A stretch of DNA of 5,806 nucleotides, taken from Thiobacillus sp. UBA2186. GTDB lineage: Bacteria > Pseudomonadota > Gammaproteobacteria > Burkholderiales > Thiobacillaceae. Shown here one piece after another: positions 1-5,806 of the stretch. Position numbers and translations under genes: made by a program. How positions within the stretch are numbered: the first letter of the stretch is position 1; the number at the start of each line of letters is the position of its first letter. The DNA lies in assembly GCA_002327405.1 (NCBI GenBank), contig DCVO01000179.1:1-5806 (forward strand), written 5' to 3'. Below the pieces are notes generated by a model that saw nothing but the letters and a program-made list of their open reading frames with translations, searched no databases and was not told the origin of the DNA.

Positions 1-750
1 GTTCATCACCCCGTGGCAGAAGCCTGCGGCCTGCCATTGCGCCATGAGTTTTGCCGTGCGCGTCGTCACCTCGCGCAGCAGGGTGACGTAGGGCTTGGGC
101 TCATCGAGCAACTCGGGGAAATAATGCTTGAGCGTGAAATCGGCCAGGGTTTTGATCTCGTCGTGCTGGCTGCGGTAGTAGAACACCTCGAAGCTGCCGA
201 AGCGGATGAAGCTGGGCGCAAGCCGCGTGACCAGTGCGCCGCTTTCCACGGTCTCGCGGTGCACCGGCAGGTCCGTGCCGGCGATGCACAGCGCGCGCGT
301 GGTGGGGATGCCGAGCCCGTGCATGGCCTCGGAACACAGATACTCGCGGATCGAGGAGCGCAGCACGGCGCGGCCGTCGCCCCCGCGCGAGTATGGGGTG
401 CGCCCGGCGCCTTTCAGCTGCACTTCCCAGCGCGCGCCGGATGGGTGCACCACCTCGCCGAGCAGGATGGCACGGCCGTCGCCCAACTGCGGCACGTAAT
501 GGCCGAACTGGTGGCCGGCATAGATCGCGGCCAGCGGATCGCTGCCGGGCAGGGCGGCGTTGCCGGAAAAGAAATCGACGAATTCTGGCTTGCGGGCGGC
601 ATCGAAATGCAGGCCCAGCAATGCGAACGCGTCCGGATTCCAGGCCACCAGATACGGCTCAGGGACGGGCGTAGGCGCCAGGCGGGTGTGGAATTGTTGG
701 GGGAGACTGGCGAAGCGGTTGTCGAATGCCAGCTGTTCAAGGGACTTCAT
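1..750 (-). CDS. selO: Protein adenylyltransferase SelO (YdiU family), N-terminal 250 residues, cut by window edge
   Basis: SelO is a pseudokinase-fold enzyme that transfers AMP from ATP to Ser, Thr or Tyr of target proteins and is linked to redox homeostasis. Reading the minus strand from ATG 750-748 gives 250 codons open to base 1. Family signatures are clear: YAGHQFG (77-83), QLGDGRAILLGE (88-99), QLKGAGRTPYSRGGDGRAVL (111-130) and AMHGLGIPTTRAL (142-154). Residues matching the nucleotide-binding set known from Pseudomonas syringae SelO sit at the same numbers: K113, E136, R176 and R183. The window ends at GFCHGVMN, just before the expected D252/N253, so catalysis cannot be fully checked. 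Family members are about 480-500 residues, so roughly half is shown. The start fits the usual N-terminus (LAFDNRFASLP), although no good Shine-Dalgarno precedes it. It is divergent from the doxX-tal run. Confidence 0.96.
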   Translation of the reverse strand, partial: MKSLEQLAFDNRFASLPQQFHTRLAPTPVPEPYLVAWNPDAFALLGLHFDAARKPEFVDFFSGNAALPGSDPLAAIYAGHQFGHYVPQLGDGRAILLGEVVHPSGARWEVQLKGAGRTPYSRGGDGRAVLRSSIREYLCSEAMHGLGIPTTRALCIAGTDLPVHRETVESGALVTRLAPSFIRFGSFEVFYYRSQHDEIKTLADFTLKHYFPELLDEPKPYVTLLREVTTRTAKLMAQWQAAGFCHGVMN

Positions 751-847
751 GACGCTAGTTTATTGCCTGTAAGAAAATTAATGACCCGGCGACCAATAGG
801 CAGTTTTGTTGACAGGGGGAAAACAGTGACTTGCTCGAATTGCATCG

Positions 848-853
848 AAGGAG
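848..853 (+). promoter_or_regulatory. Ribosome binding site deciding the doxX start
   Basis: AAGGAG lies 8 bases before ATG 862 and is the best Shine-Dalgarno in the window. It favours ATG 862 over two in-frame upstream starts: ATG 781, which has no good site, and GTG 826, which is preceded by a weaker AGGGGGA at 814-820. Confidence 0.65.
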
Positions 854-861
854 CCCTGCGC

Positions 862-1296
862 ATGCTCGACGGCATCGGCGCCTGGCTGCCCAATCTGACC
901 ATTCGCCTGTTGCTGGCCTACGAATTCTGGGAGGCAGGCTGGATGAAACTGCATGGTGAAAACTGGTTTGCCGGCATTCAGGAACAATTCCCGTTCCCCT
1001 TCGATATCGTGCCCGTCGAGATCAGCTGGCATCTCGCCACCTGGACGGAACTCGTCGGCCCGATCCTGTTGGTCTTGGGGCTGGGCACGCGCTTTGCGAG
1101 CGCCGCTCTCATGATTCTAACTGTCGTAGCCTGGGCCAGCGTGCATGCCGGCAACGGCTACAACGTGTGCGACAACGGCTACCAGTTGCCGCTCATGTAT
1201 CTGGTGCTGTTCGGACCACTGCTGTTCCAGGGCGCAGGCAAATTGTCGGCCGATTACCTCATCAGACAGCGCCCAACTGTCAAATCGAGCGGCTAA
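862..1296 (+). CDS. DoxX family small integral membrane protein
   Basis: A 144-residue inner-membrane protein of the DoxX/DoxD-like family. The family is typified by four-helix membrane proteins whose biochemical role is mostly unknown; some members are tied to quinone, thiosulfate or oxidative-stress functions. Hydrophobic segments lie at about 9-27, 54-74, 79-97 and 108-123. Typical family motifs are visible: IRLLLAYEFWEAGWMKLHGE (14-33), TELVGPILLVLGLGTRFASA (62-81), and a C-terminal LPLMYLVLFGPLLFQGAGKLS (109-129, here described as a helix followed by GAGKLS). The start at ATG 862 is chosen on its AAGGAG site. An alternative GTG at 826 would add 12 residues and an N-terminal CSNC (CxxC) motif, giving 156 residues. 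The frame also stays open far upstream, but only as an antisense shadow of selO. The transaldolase gene follows 34 bases later, suggesting co-transcription. No specific function is assigned. Confidence 0.88.
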   Translation: MLDGIGAWLPNLTIRLLLAYEFWEAGWMKLHGENWFAGIQEQFPFPFDIVPVEISWHLATWTELVGPILLVLGLGTRFASAALMILTVVAWASVHAGNGYNVCDNGYQLPLMYLVLFGPLLFQGAGKLSADYLIRQRPTVKSSG

Positions 1297-1319
1297 ACTG
1301 AGAGAGTTCGCATCTTAAC

Positions 1320-1323
1320 AGGA
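1320..1323 (+). promoter_or_regulatory. Ribosome binding site of tal
   Basis: AGGA lies 7 bases before ATG 1331. A competing ATG at 1326 is in another frame and too close to this site, so 1331 is the start that preserves the transaldolase N-terminus. Confidence 0.5.
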
Positions 1324-1330
1324 TCATGGC

Positions 1331-2410
1331 ATGCCGCTTTTTTCCGACCTCCATCCGCTGGGACAGCGCATTTGGCTCGACAACCTGACGCGCGGCCATA
1401 TCCGCGACGGCAGATTGGCGCAGCTCGTTGCCCAGGGGGTGACGGGCATCACTTCCAACCCCACGATTTTCCACAAGGCGGTGAGTGAAACTGCCGATTA
1501 CACTGCGCAACTTGAGCAGTTGAGGAAGAGCGAAGCCGATCCTGAACGTCGCTACGAGGCGCTGGTCAGCGATGACATCCGTGGCGCCTGCGACCTGCTC
1601 AAGCCGGTTTTCATAAACAGCGGCGGCGACGACGGCTATGTCAGCTGGGAAGTGGCGCCGCGTTTCGCGCATGACGAAAACATGACGGTTGCCGAGGCGA
1701 AAAGGCTGCACGCCCTGATCGGGCGCGACAACCTGCTCATCAAGGTGCCGGGCACGGAAGCGGGGCGGCGCGCGTTCGAGCGCCTGACCGCGGATGGCAT
1801 ACGCGTCAACGTAACCTTGTTGTTCTCGCTGCACCATGTCGTGCGCACCTTCGAAGCCTACATCCGCGGCGCACAGCAATGGCTGGAAAAAGGCGGCAAC
1901 GCGCTGCAATTGAAAGCCGTGGCCAGCCTGTTCCTGTCGCGCGTCGACACTCTGGTGGACAGGCGGCTGGACGAAATCGGCACGCCCCAGGCGCTCGCCC
2001 TGCGGGGCAAAACCGCGGTCGCGGTGGCCAAGCTGGCCTATCAGCGCTACCTGGATTTCTTCAAGGGCGAGGAATATTTCAGCCATCTGCGCGCGCACAA
2101 GGTGCGGCCGCAATACCTGCTGTGGGCGAGCAGCGGCACCAAGAATCCGGCCTACAGCGATCTGCTCTATGTCGAGCCGCTGATCGGTTCCGACACCATC
2201 AATACCTTGCCGGACAAGACACTGGCCGCCCTGGCTGATCACGGCGAGATCGGGCCGACACTGCACCTGGGTTTCCCGGGGGCTGAAGACGATCTGGTCC
2301 AGCTTGAAGCGCTGGGCCTCAGCCCGACGGCGATCGGAGAGGAACTGCAGGTGGAGGGCGTGCGCCTGTTCACCGAGTCCTACGACAAGCTGATTGCGGC
2401 CATGCAGTAG
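1331..2410 (+). CDS. tal: Transaldolase
   Basis: Cytoplasmic pentose phosphate pathway enzyme (EC 2.2.1.2) that moves a dihydroxyacetone unit from sedoheptulose 7-phosphate to glyceraldehyde 3-phosphate, giving erythrose 4-phosphate and fructose 6-phosphate. The 359 residues form a complete TIM-barrel member of the longer transaldolase group, the type also found fused to phosphoglucose isomerase in some bacteria. Visible motifs: WLDNLTR with Asp17, GVTGITSNPTIFHKAV (36-51) with Asn43, LLIKVPGTEAG with the Schiff-base lysine Lys138, VNVTLLFS, LFLSRVDTLVD, and RPQYLLWASSGTKNPAYSDL near the phosphate-binding end. All expected active-site elements are present, so it should be active. It lies between doxX and a hydrolase gene, with gaps of 34 and 17 bases; neither neighbour explains a shared pathway. 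Confidence 0.97.
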   Translation: MPLFSDLHPLGQRIWLDNLTRGHIRDGRLAQLVAQGVTGITSNPTIFHKAVSETADYTAQLEQLRKSEADPERRYEALVSDDIRGACDLLKPVFINSGGDDGYVSWEVAPRFAHDENMTVAEAKRLHALIGRDNLLIKVPGTEAGRRAFERLTADGIRVNVTLLFSLHHVVRTFEAYIRGAQQWLEKGGNALQLKAVASLFLSRVDTLVDRRLDEIGTPQALALRGKTAVAVAKLAYQRYLDFFKGEEYFSHLRAHKVRPQYLLWASSGTKNPAYSDLLYVEPLIGSDTINTLPDKTLAALADHGEIGPTLHLGFPGAEDDLVQLEALGLSPTAIGEELQVEGVRLFTESYDKLIAAMQ

Positions 2411-2427
2411 GACGCGCCGCCGGAATC

Positions 2428-3282
2428 ATGTCCAGGAAAGAATGGTTGCGGGGCTTGCGGACGCTGCTGGCCATGGCGCTGGCGGTGTATGTCGGCCTTG
2501 GGCTCTACCTCTATATTTTCCAGGCACGCTATCTCTACTTCCCCGATCGGCCGTCGCATCCGGTGCAAGCCACGCCGGCGGAGGTGGGACTCGCGTTCGC
2601 GCCGCTGAAACTGAAAACCGCCGACGGCGAGACGCTCGATGCCTGGTTCATTCCCGCGCCGGGGGCGCGCCGCACCTTGCTGTATCTGCACGGCAATGGC
2701 GGCTACATCGGTCATCGTTTCGACCCCATCGATGTGTTTCACCGCTTGGGGCTCAACATCCTTATTTTTGATTACCGCGGCTACGGCGCCAGCACGGGCA
2801 GCCCGAACGAGGCGGGAACCTATGCGGATGCGCTGGCGGCGTGGTCTTATCTGACGCAAACCCTGCACATCCCGCCGCGCGAGATCATACTGTTCGGCGA
2901 ATCCCTGGGCGGCGCCGTCGCGGCCTGGCTGGCAGAGCGGCACCCGCCGGGGGGAGTGATCCTCTACGCGAGCTTCACCTCGATAGAAGACATGGCGCGC
3001 CTGGTGTACCCCGCCTTCCCCGCGCGGCTCCTGGTGCGCTACCGCTACGACACGCGGGCGTATCTGGCGAACGTCCACGCCCCGCTGCTGATCCTGCACA
3101 GCCCCCAGGACGAGATCATCCCCTTCAGCCAGGGACAGGCCTTGTTTCAGGCCGCAAACGAACCCAGGCGCTTGCTCGAATTGCGCGGCGGGCACAACGA
3201 CGCGCTGCTGGTCAGCCGCGATGTCTATGCGCGCGGCGTGGCTGAATTCCTTGACGGACTGCGCTATGAGTCAACGCCATGA
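2428..3282 (+). CDS. Membrane-anchored alpha/beta hydrolase (ABHD13/BEM46-like)
   Basis: A 284-residue serine hydrolase of the alpha/beta fold, of the kind annotated as ABHD13/BEM46-like or YfhR-like. One N-terminal membrane helix (about 12-31) is followed by YLYFPDRP, the usual linker in this group. The catalytic domain shows an oxyanion motif HGNGG (88-92), DYRGYGAS (115-122), nucleophile elbow GESLGG with Ser159, an acid in HSPQDE (Asp228) and the histidine in GGHND (His256). The triad is therefore complete. The single helix likely tethers the domain to the inner membrane; which face is not certain. Substrates of such proteins are generally unknown. The 17-base gap after tal suggests one transcript. 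ATG 2428 has a poor ribosome site; TTG 2446 (codon 7), preceded by AGGAAAG, is an alternative start that keeps the helix. Its stop TGA is in frame with the following C13 gene. Confidence 0.92.
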   Translation: MSRKEWLRGLRTLLAMALAVYVGLGLYLYIFQARYLYFPDRPSHPVQATPAEVGLAFAPLKLKTADGETLDAWFIPAPGARRTLLYLHGNGGYIGHRFDPIDVFHRLGLNILIFDYRGYGASTGSPNEAGTYADALAAWSYLTQTLHIPPREIILFGESLGGAVAAWLAERHPPGGVILYASFTSIEDMARLVYPAFPARLLVRYRYDTRAYLANVHAPLLILHSPQDEIIPFSQGQALFQAANEPRRLLELRGGHNDALLVSRDVYARGVAEFLDGLRYESTP

Positions 3283-3413
3283 AAAGATCGTGGCAGGATC
3301 AAGAAAACCATCCGTGGCAGGATCAAGAAAATCATCCGAGGTTCGTTATCCTGGCAATTATTTGCTTCCGGCCAAGTCATGAAAAAAATCCACTACAGCC
3401 TTACCCAAGATGA
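3279..3413 (+). other. Possible 44-codon ORF bridging the hydrolase and C13 genes
   Basis: An ATG at 3279 overlaps the hydrolase stop (ATGA, 3279-3282), a layout common in translationally coupled genes. The frame runs 44 codons to TGA 3411-3413, past the C13 start at 3379. The peptide carries WQDQENHP twice in tandem (residues 5-20), then a short hydrophobic stretch FVILAIICF (22-30). The peptide repeat comes directly from the 24-bp DNA repeat, so it is not independent evidence of coding. No family is recognised. It may serve only to carry ribosomes to the C13 start, which lacks a good ribosome site, or it may not be translated at all. Confidence 0.2.
3289..3336 (+). repeat. Two tandem 24-bp direct repeats
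   Basis: Two adjacent 24-base units (3289-3312 and 3313-3336), both beginning CGTGGCAGGATCAAGAAAA, differ at one base (ACCATC versus ATCATC). A following CG begins a third unit that is not continued. The 24-base period preserves all reading frames. The repeat lies between the hydrolase stop and the start of the GC-poorer C13 gene. Confidence 0.9.
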
Positions 3414-5328
3414 TTTCCGTCTGCAACGGGATGAATTTCTTGAGCTTTTGCGCTTGAAAGGGGGAGAGGACAAGTTCAGGCGCGTGCTGGCCTCGCTTGC
3501 ATCCATGCTGTTCTGGGGTTCCCTGTTTGGTGTTTATGCTGCGGCAGCGCCGTGGAATTTCTCGGATTCGTCCAAGAACAATGTGGCGCTACTGATGTTT
3601 TCCATTCTGCTTGCGTCTTTGGTCTTCCTGGCCTATTGGGCAAGATCCGGGAAATATCTGGAATTTCTCAAAAGGTTTTCAGGGGACTTCCATTTCGGAA
3701 TGCATGAGCACGGATTGCACATATGGAATGACAAAGGACGGAAATACCTTCCGTGGCATGAACTGAAAGCCATCCATGCCACCGGCAACAATATTTTCTT
3801 TCAGTACGGCCCCCATCAGGCCCTCTATCTACCCGTCAGGGTTTTCCAGGACGAACAGGAAAAGATCGATTTTCTTGCGGAAATCAAATCGCGATGGCTG
3901 AACGACCCGGCAAACAGCCACAAGGCAGCCCTGCCCGAGTCATTTCAGCCCGCAACCAGTCTGCTCGCAACAGAAATCAAGGCGCTGCTGTTGAATCTGG
4001 GGTCAGCCCTTAATCTGGTTTTCTTTCTCCGTGTGGAAGCCAGATCGTTCAGAAGCAGCTACTGGCAGGCCTGGATGCTATGCCTTGCCGGTTTTGCGAT
4101 CTCGCTTGCCGGTGATTACATCCTGAGTCGGCCAGAGCCCATATTTTCCCCCTTTGGATTTTTGACGTTCTTTAGCTACGTGCTCTTCGGCCTGCTTGCA
4201 AGTCTATTGGTATCCATCCGCCTCGGCGCCAAAGAGATGGTCCTGCCCGTGTTTGTCGTCATGGCTTCGGCGGACGTGTGGATAAACGCGTTTATGTATT
4301 CGATTAATATCGCGGCCAGCCTGGATGCCCAGGGATGGGCTGCCGGGCGGCTTGGTTCCCTTGACTGGGCTGTTTACCTTTTGCTGGCCGTTTGGTGGCT
4401 GCTGGTTGTGGCGAGGGTCCTGGGTCTTCTTTTCCATTTGCCCACCCCTTCCGCAGTGCATTACTCCAGCCTGATGTTGATGGTTTCGCTGGTTGTTCCG
4501 CTTTATCTTCCGGAACAGAACTTGTTCTTTGCCGGGCGGGACAGGGATGAGGATTCCTATCGTCCGCGATACAACGTCGAGGATGTTTATTACAAACAGG
4601 GCGAACTCATGAACCGGGCCTTGTCTGCGATCGATCCCGGCACGCCCGAAAAAGCGGAGCTTTACCTGCTTGCATTCGCAGGTTATGGGGACGAGAAGGT
4701 TTTCACGAACGAAGTCAATTTCGTGAAAGATGAGTTCGACAAGTCCCATGGCACAAAAGGACGCTCGCTCGTCCTGGGCAACAATCCTGAAACGGTCGAG
4801 TCCAGGCCTTTGGCCAACATCCATAATCTGAATCGTGCCTTGGCAGACATGGCCGGGAAAATGAATGTCGAGGAGGATGTCCTGTTCCTGTTCCTCACTT
4901 CGCACGGTTCCGAAGAGTCTGGACTTGGCGTGGAAATGTGGGATATGGGAATGAAAGACATCGACCCTAAAACGTTGAGGAAGGCGCTCGACGATTCCGG
5001 CATAAAAAACAGGGTCGTCGTTGTTTCAGCCTGTTATTCGGGCCATTTCATAGAGCCCCTGAAAGACCCCAACACCCTGGTCATCAGCGCGTCAGCCAAG
5101 GACAGGACTTCGTTTGGCTGTGGCGACAAGACGGAATTCACCTATTTTGGCGAGGCCTATTTCAAACATGCCCTGGTTAAACAGCCTTCCTTTGTTGAAG
5201 CTTTTGATGTTGCGCTTCAGGAAATCAGACAGCGTGAAAAGGCTGAAGGCATCAAAGCGTCCGATCCTCAAATCTTCGTGGGCTCGGATATTCGGGAAAA
5301 ACTGACCAGGTTGAACAGGGGAAGCTGA
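3379..5328 (+). CDS. Membrane-embedded C13 (legumain-like) cysteine peptidase with YcxB-like N-terminal module
   Basis: A 649-residue protein in three parts. Residues 1-172 look like a YcxB-like module: two helices (about 37-57 and 69-87), then a small soluble domain (about 100-172) containing GMHEHGLHIW, LPWHELKAI and LYLPVRVF. Residues 203-378 hold about five or six more helices (203-218, 231-248, 258-280, 286-306, 329-351, 362-378), perhaps Yip1-like. Residues about 428-635 are a peptidase C13 domain: YLLAFAGYGDEKVFTNEV, FLTSHGSEE with catalytic His509, VVVSACYSGHFIEPL with catalytic Cys552, and DRTSFGCGDKTEFTYFGEA. C13 enzymes are clan CD proteases (legumain, GPI transamidase subunit) that often cut after Asn or Asp; the bacterial substrates are not known. 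The side of the membrane carrying the protease depends on an uncertain helix count. No clear ribosome site precedes ATG 3379, which is the first ATG, GTG or TTG after the in-frame hydrolase stop. The gene is GC-poorer than its neighbours. The C13 call is strong; the YcxB call is moderate and Yip1 is weak. Confidence 0.93.
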   Translation: MKKIHYSLTQDDFRLQRDEFLELLRLKGGEDKFRRVLASLASMLFWGSLFGVYAAAAPWNFSDSSKNNVALLMFSILLASLVFLAYWARSGKYLEFLKRFSGDFHFGMHEHGLHIWNDKGRKYLPWHELKAIHATGNNIFFQYGPHQALYLPVRVFQDEQEKIDFLAEIKSRWLNDPANSHKAALPESFQPATSLLATEIKALLLNLGSALNLVFFLRVEARSFRSSYWQAWMLCLAGFAISLAGDYILSRPEPIFSPFGFLTFFSYVLFGLLASLLVSIRLGAKEMVLPVFVVMASADVWINAFMYSINIAASLDAQGWAAGRLGSLDWAVYLLLAVWWLLVVARVLGLLFHLPTPSAVHYSSLMLMVSLVVPLYLPEQNLFFAGRDRDEDSYRPRYNVEDVYYKQGELMNRALSAIDPGTPEKAELYLLAFAGYGDEKVFTNEVNFVKDEFDKSHGTKGRSLVLGNNPETVESRPLANIHNLNRALADMAGKMNVEEDVLFLFLTSHGSEESGLGVEMWDMGMKDIDPKTLRKALDDSGIKNRVVVVSACYSGHFIEPLKDPNTLVISASAKDRTSFGCGDKTEFTYFGEAYFKHALVKQPSFVEAFDVALQEIRQREKAEGIKASDPQIFVGSDIREKLTRLNRGS

Positions 5329-5329
5329 T

Positions 5330-5343
5330 CAGCCGCCCGGCTG
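5330..5343 (+). terminator. Possible weak terminator after the C13 gene
   Basis: CAGCC and GGCTG can pair around a GCCC loop immediately after the C13 stop codon, followed by TATTGATTTT. The stem is only five pairs and the T-run is interrupted, so intrinsic termination is only possible. The hairpin overlaps the 31-bp repeat. Confidence 0.3.
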
Positions 5344-5401
5344 TATTGATTTTGACCGGCTAGCCGCCGGGATGGATTGATTCTGACCGGCTAGCCGCCG
5401 G
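5330..5401 (+). repeat. 31-bp tandem repeat, two units plus a partial third inside the moaA 3' end
   Basis: Units at 5330-5360 and 5361-5391 match at 26 of 31 positions. A third, partial unit (TAGCCGCCGG, 5392-5401) is the last part of moaA. The best-conserved core, spanning 5345-5370 and 5376-5401, differs at one base in 26. Each unit joins ATTGATT-TGACCGGC to TAGCCGCC. It fills nearly all the 62-base space between two convergent genes. Confidence 0.88.
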
Positions 5402-5404
5402 TCA
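5384..5404. terminator. Hairpin at the convergent C13/moaA junction, containing the moaA stop codon
   Basis: TGACCGGC (5384-5391) pairs perfectly with GCCGGTCA (5397-5404) around a five-base TAGCC loop. The moaA stop codon (5391-5393 on the minus strand) falls at the stem-loop boundary. The previous repeat unit forms a shorter version (CCGGC/GCCGG). No T-run follows on either strand, so this is not a classic intrinsic terminator. It could protect 3' ends or block read-through from both directions. Confidence 0.45.
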
Positions 5405-5806
5405 TGGACATGAACCGCACCAGCTTCTTGGGCGCTTCGCGGAATTCGTGGCGTTCGGGCTTGCGCGCGACGGCTTCGAGGATGGCCTGTTCGATTTCGA
5501 TGTCGCTCGCGCCGGCGCGCAGCAGGGGCCCCAGTTCCAGCTTGTCGTCCTGCCCCAGGCAGAGATAGAGCGTGCCGTCGACCGAGATGCGCACGCGGTT
5601 GCAGGTGTCGCAGAAGTGCTGCGACAGCGGGGTGATGAAGCCGATGTTGAAGCGCCCGTCCGGCGTGCCGAGATAGCGCGCAGGGCCGCCGCCGGCAAGG
5701 GCGGTCTCTGTGAGGCTGTATTTTTCCGCGAGCCGCGCCTTCACCGGCTGCAGGTCCATGAACGAGGAGGCGCGCCCGGTATCGCCCATGGGCATGGTCT
5801 CGATCA
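5391..5806 (-). CDS. moaA: GTP 3',8-cyclase MoaA, C-terminal part, cut by window edge
   Basis: MoaA is the radical SAM enzyme that, with MoaC, turns GTP into cyclic pyranopterin monophosphate in molybdenum cofactor synthesis in the cytoplasm. The minus-strand frame is open from the right edge (IETMPMGDTG) to TAG 5393-5391, giving about 138 C-terminal codons; an internal ATG at 5795 is not the true start. The second [4Fe-4S] cluster, which binds GTP, is recognised from FCDTCNRVRISVDGTLYLCL: its cysteine codons are at 5612-5610, 5603-5601 and 5561-5559 (C-x2-C-x13-C spacing). GRFNIGFITPLSQHFC precedes it, and the protein ends SMTGG, the conserved C-terminal Gly-Gly tail that reaches into the active site. 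The N-terminal radical SAM CxxxCxxC motif lies outside the window. It converges on the C13 gene with 62 bases between stops. Confidence 0.96.
   Translation of the reverse strand, partial: IETMPMGDTGRASSFMDLQPVKARLAEKYSLTETALAGGGPARYLGTPDGRFNIGFITPLSQHFCDTCNRVRISVDGTLYLCLGQDDKLELGPLLRAGASDIEIEQAILEAVARKPERHEFREAPKKLVRFMSMTGG

Noticed and set aside
809..814. A perfect TTGACA that might be the -35 box of a doxX-tal promoter.
   Set aside because: No TATAAT-like -10 box lies 16-18 bases downstream (around 831-838 reads TTGCTCGA), so a promoter is not supported by sequence alone.
13..861. A long plus-strand open frame upstream of doxX, in frame with it, that would make a 427-residue protein.
   Set aside because: It is the antisense shadow of selO, whose minus-strand translation matches the SelO family throughout. 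Only the part from 862 (or 826) resembles DoxX.
1280..2266. A 328-codon minus-strand open frame across tal.
   Set aside because: It lies opposite a complete, motif-rich transaldolase and has no recognisable domain; GC-rich codon bias keeps such antisense frames open.
2380..3195. A 271-codon minus-strand open frame across the hydrolase gene.
   Set aside because: It is antisense to a protein with a complete catalytic triad and shows no family features.
3289..3336. A CRISPR array.
   Set aside because: Two adjoining units without spacers, and no cas genes, are a simple tandem duplication.
4204..4905. A 233-codon minus-strand open frame inside the C13 gene.
   Set aside because: It is rich in His, Gln and Arg with no recognisable motif, and is opposite the well-supported membrane and protease coding sequence.
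3289..5401. The left 24-bp and right 31-bp repeats as inverted ends of one mobile element.
   Set aside because: Comparing one with the reverse complement of the other gives only a patchy match around TCA and AATC needing several gaps, and no transposase or integrase is present.

Overview
The window reads as chromosomal DNA of a GC-rich proteobacterium. The protein styles (SelO, DoxX, transaldolase, MoaA) and codon use fit a betaproteobacterium, possibly of the Thiobacillus/Gallionella kind, but this is an inference from sequence character only. Six protein genes are supported; the two at the edges are cut by the window.

Layout: (1) bases 1-750, minus strand, the N-terminal 250 codons of a SelO (YdiU) protein AMPylase. 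(2) A 111-base divergent gap. (3) A plus-strand run of four genes: a small DoxX-family membrane protein (862-1296), a transaldolase (1331-2410), a membrane-anchored alpha/beta hydrolase (2428-3282), and a large membrane protein ending in a peptidase C13 (legumain-like) domain (3379-5328). The first three are separated by only 34 and 17 bases and could be co-transcribed. (4) From 5391 to the right edge, convergent on the minus strand, the C-terminal part of molybdenum cofactor enzyme MoaA.

The housekeeping-type genes (selO, doxX, tal, hydrolase, moaA) share a GC-rich style. The C13 gene is clearly poorer in GC and both of its edges carry short tandem duplications: two 24-bp units upstream (3289-3336), and two 31-bp units plus a partial third downstream (5330-5401), the last running into the moaA stop codon. 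This makes the C13 gene the most likely acquired or accessory element here.

The most interesting object is the 649-residue C13 protein. It joins a YcxB-like N-terminal module with two membrane helices, a second block of about five or six membrane helices, and a C13 domain with His509 and Cys552 in the right motifs. It looks like a membrane-bound caspase-clan protease of unknown substrate. No RNA genes, insertion sequences, CRISPR arrays or riboswitches were seen. No intergenic stretch exceeds 300 bases; the longest are 751-861 and 3283-3378.
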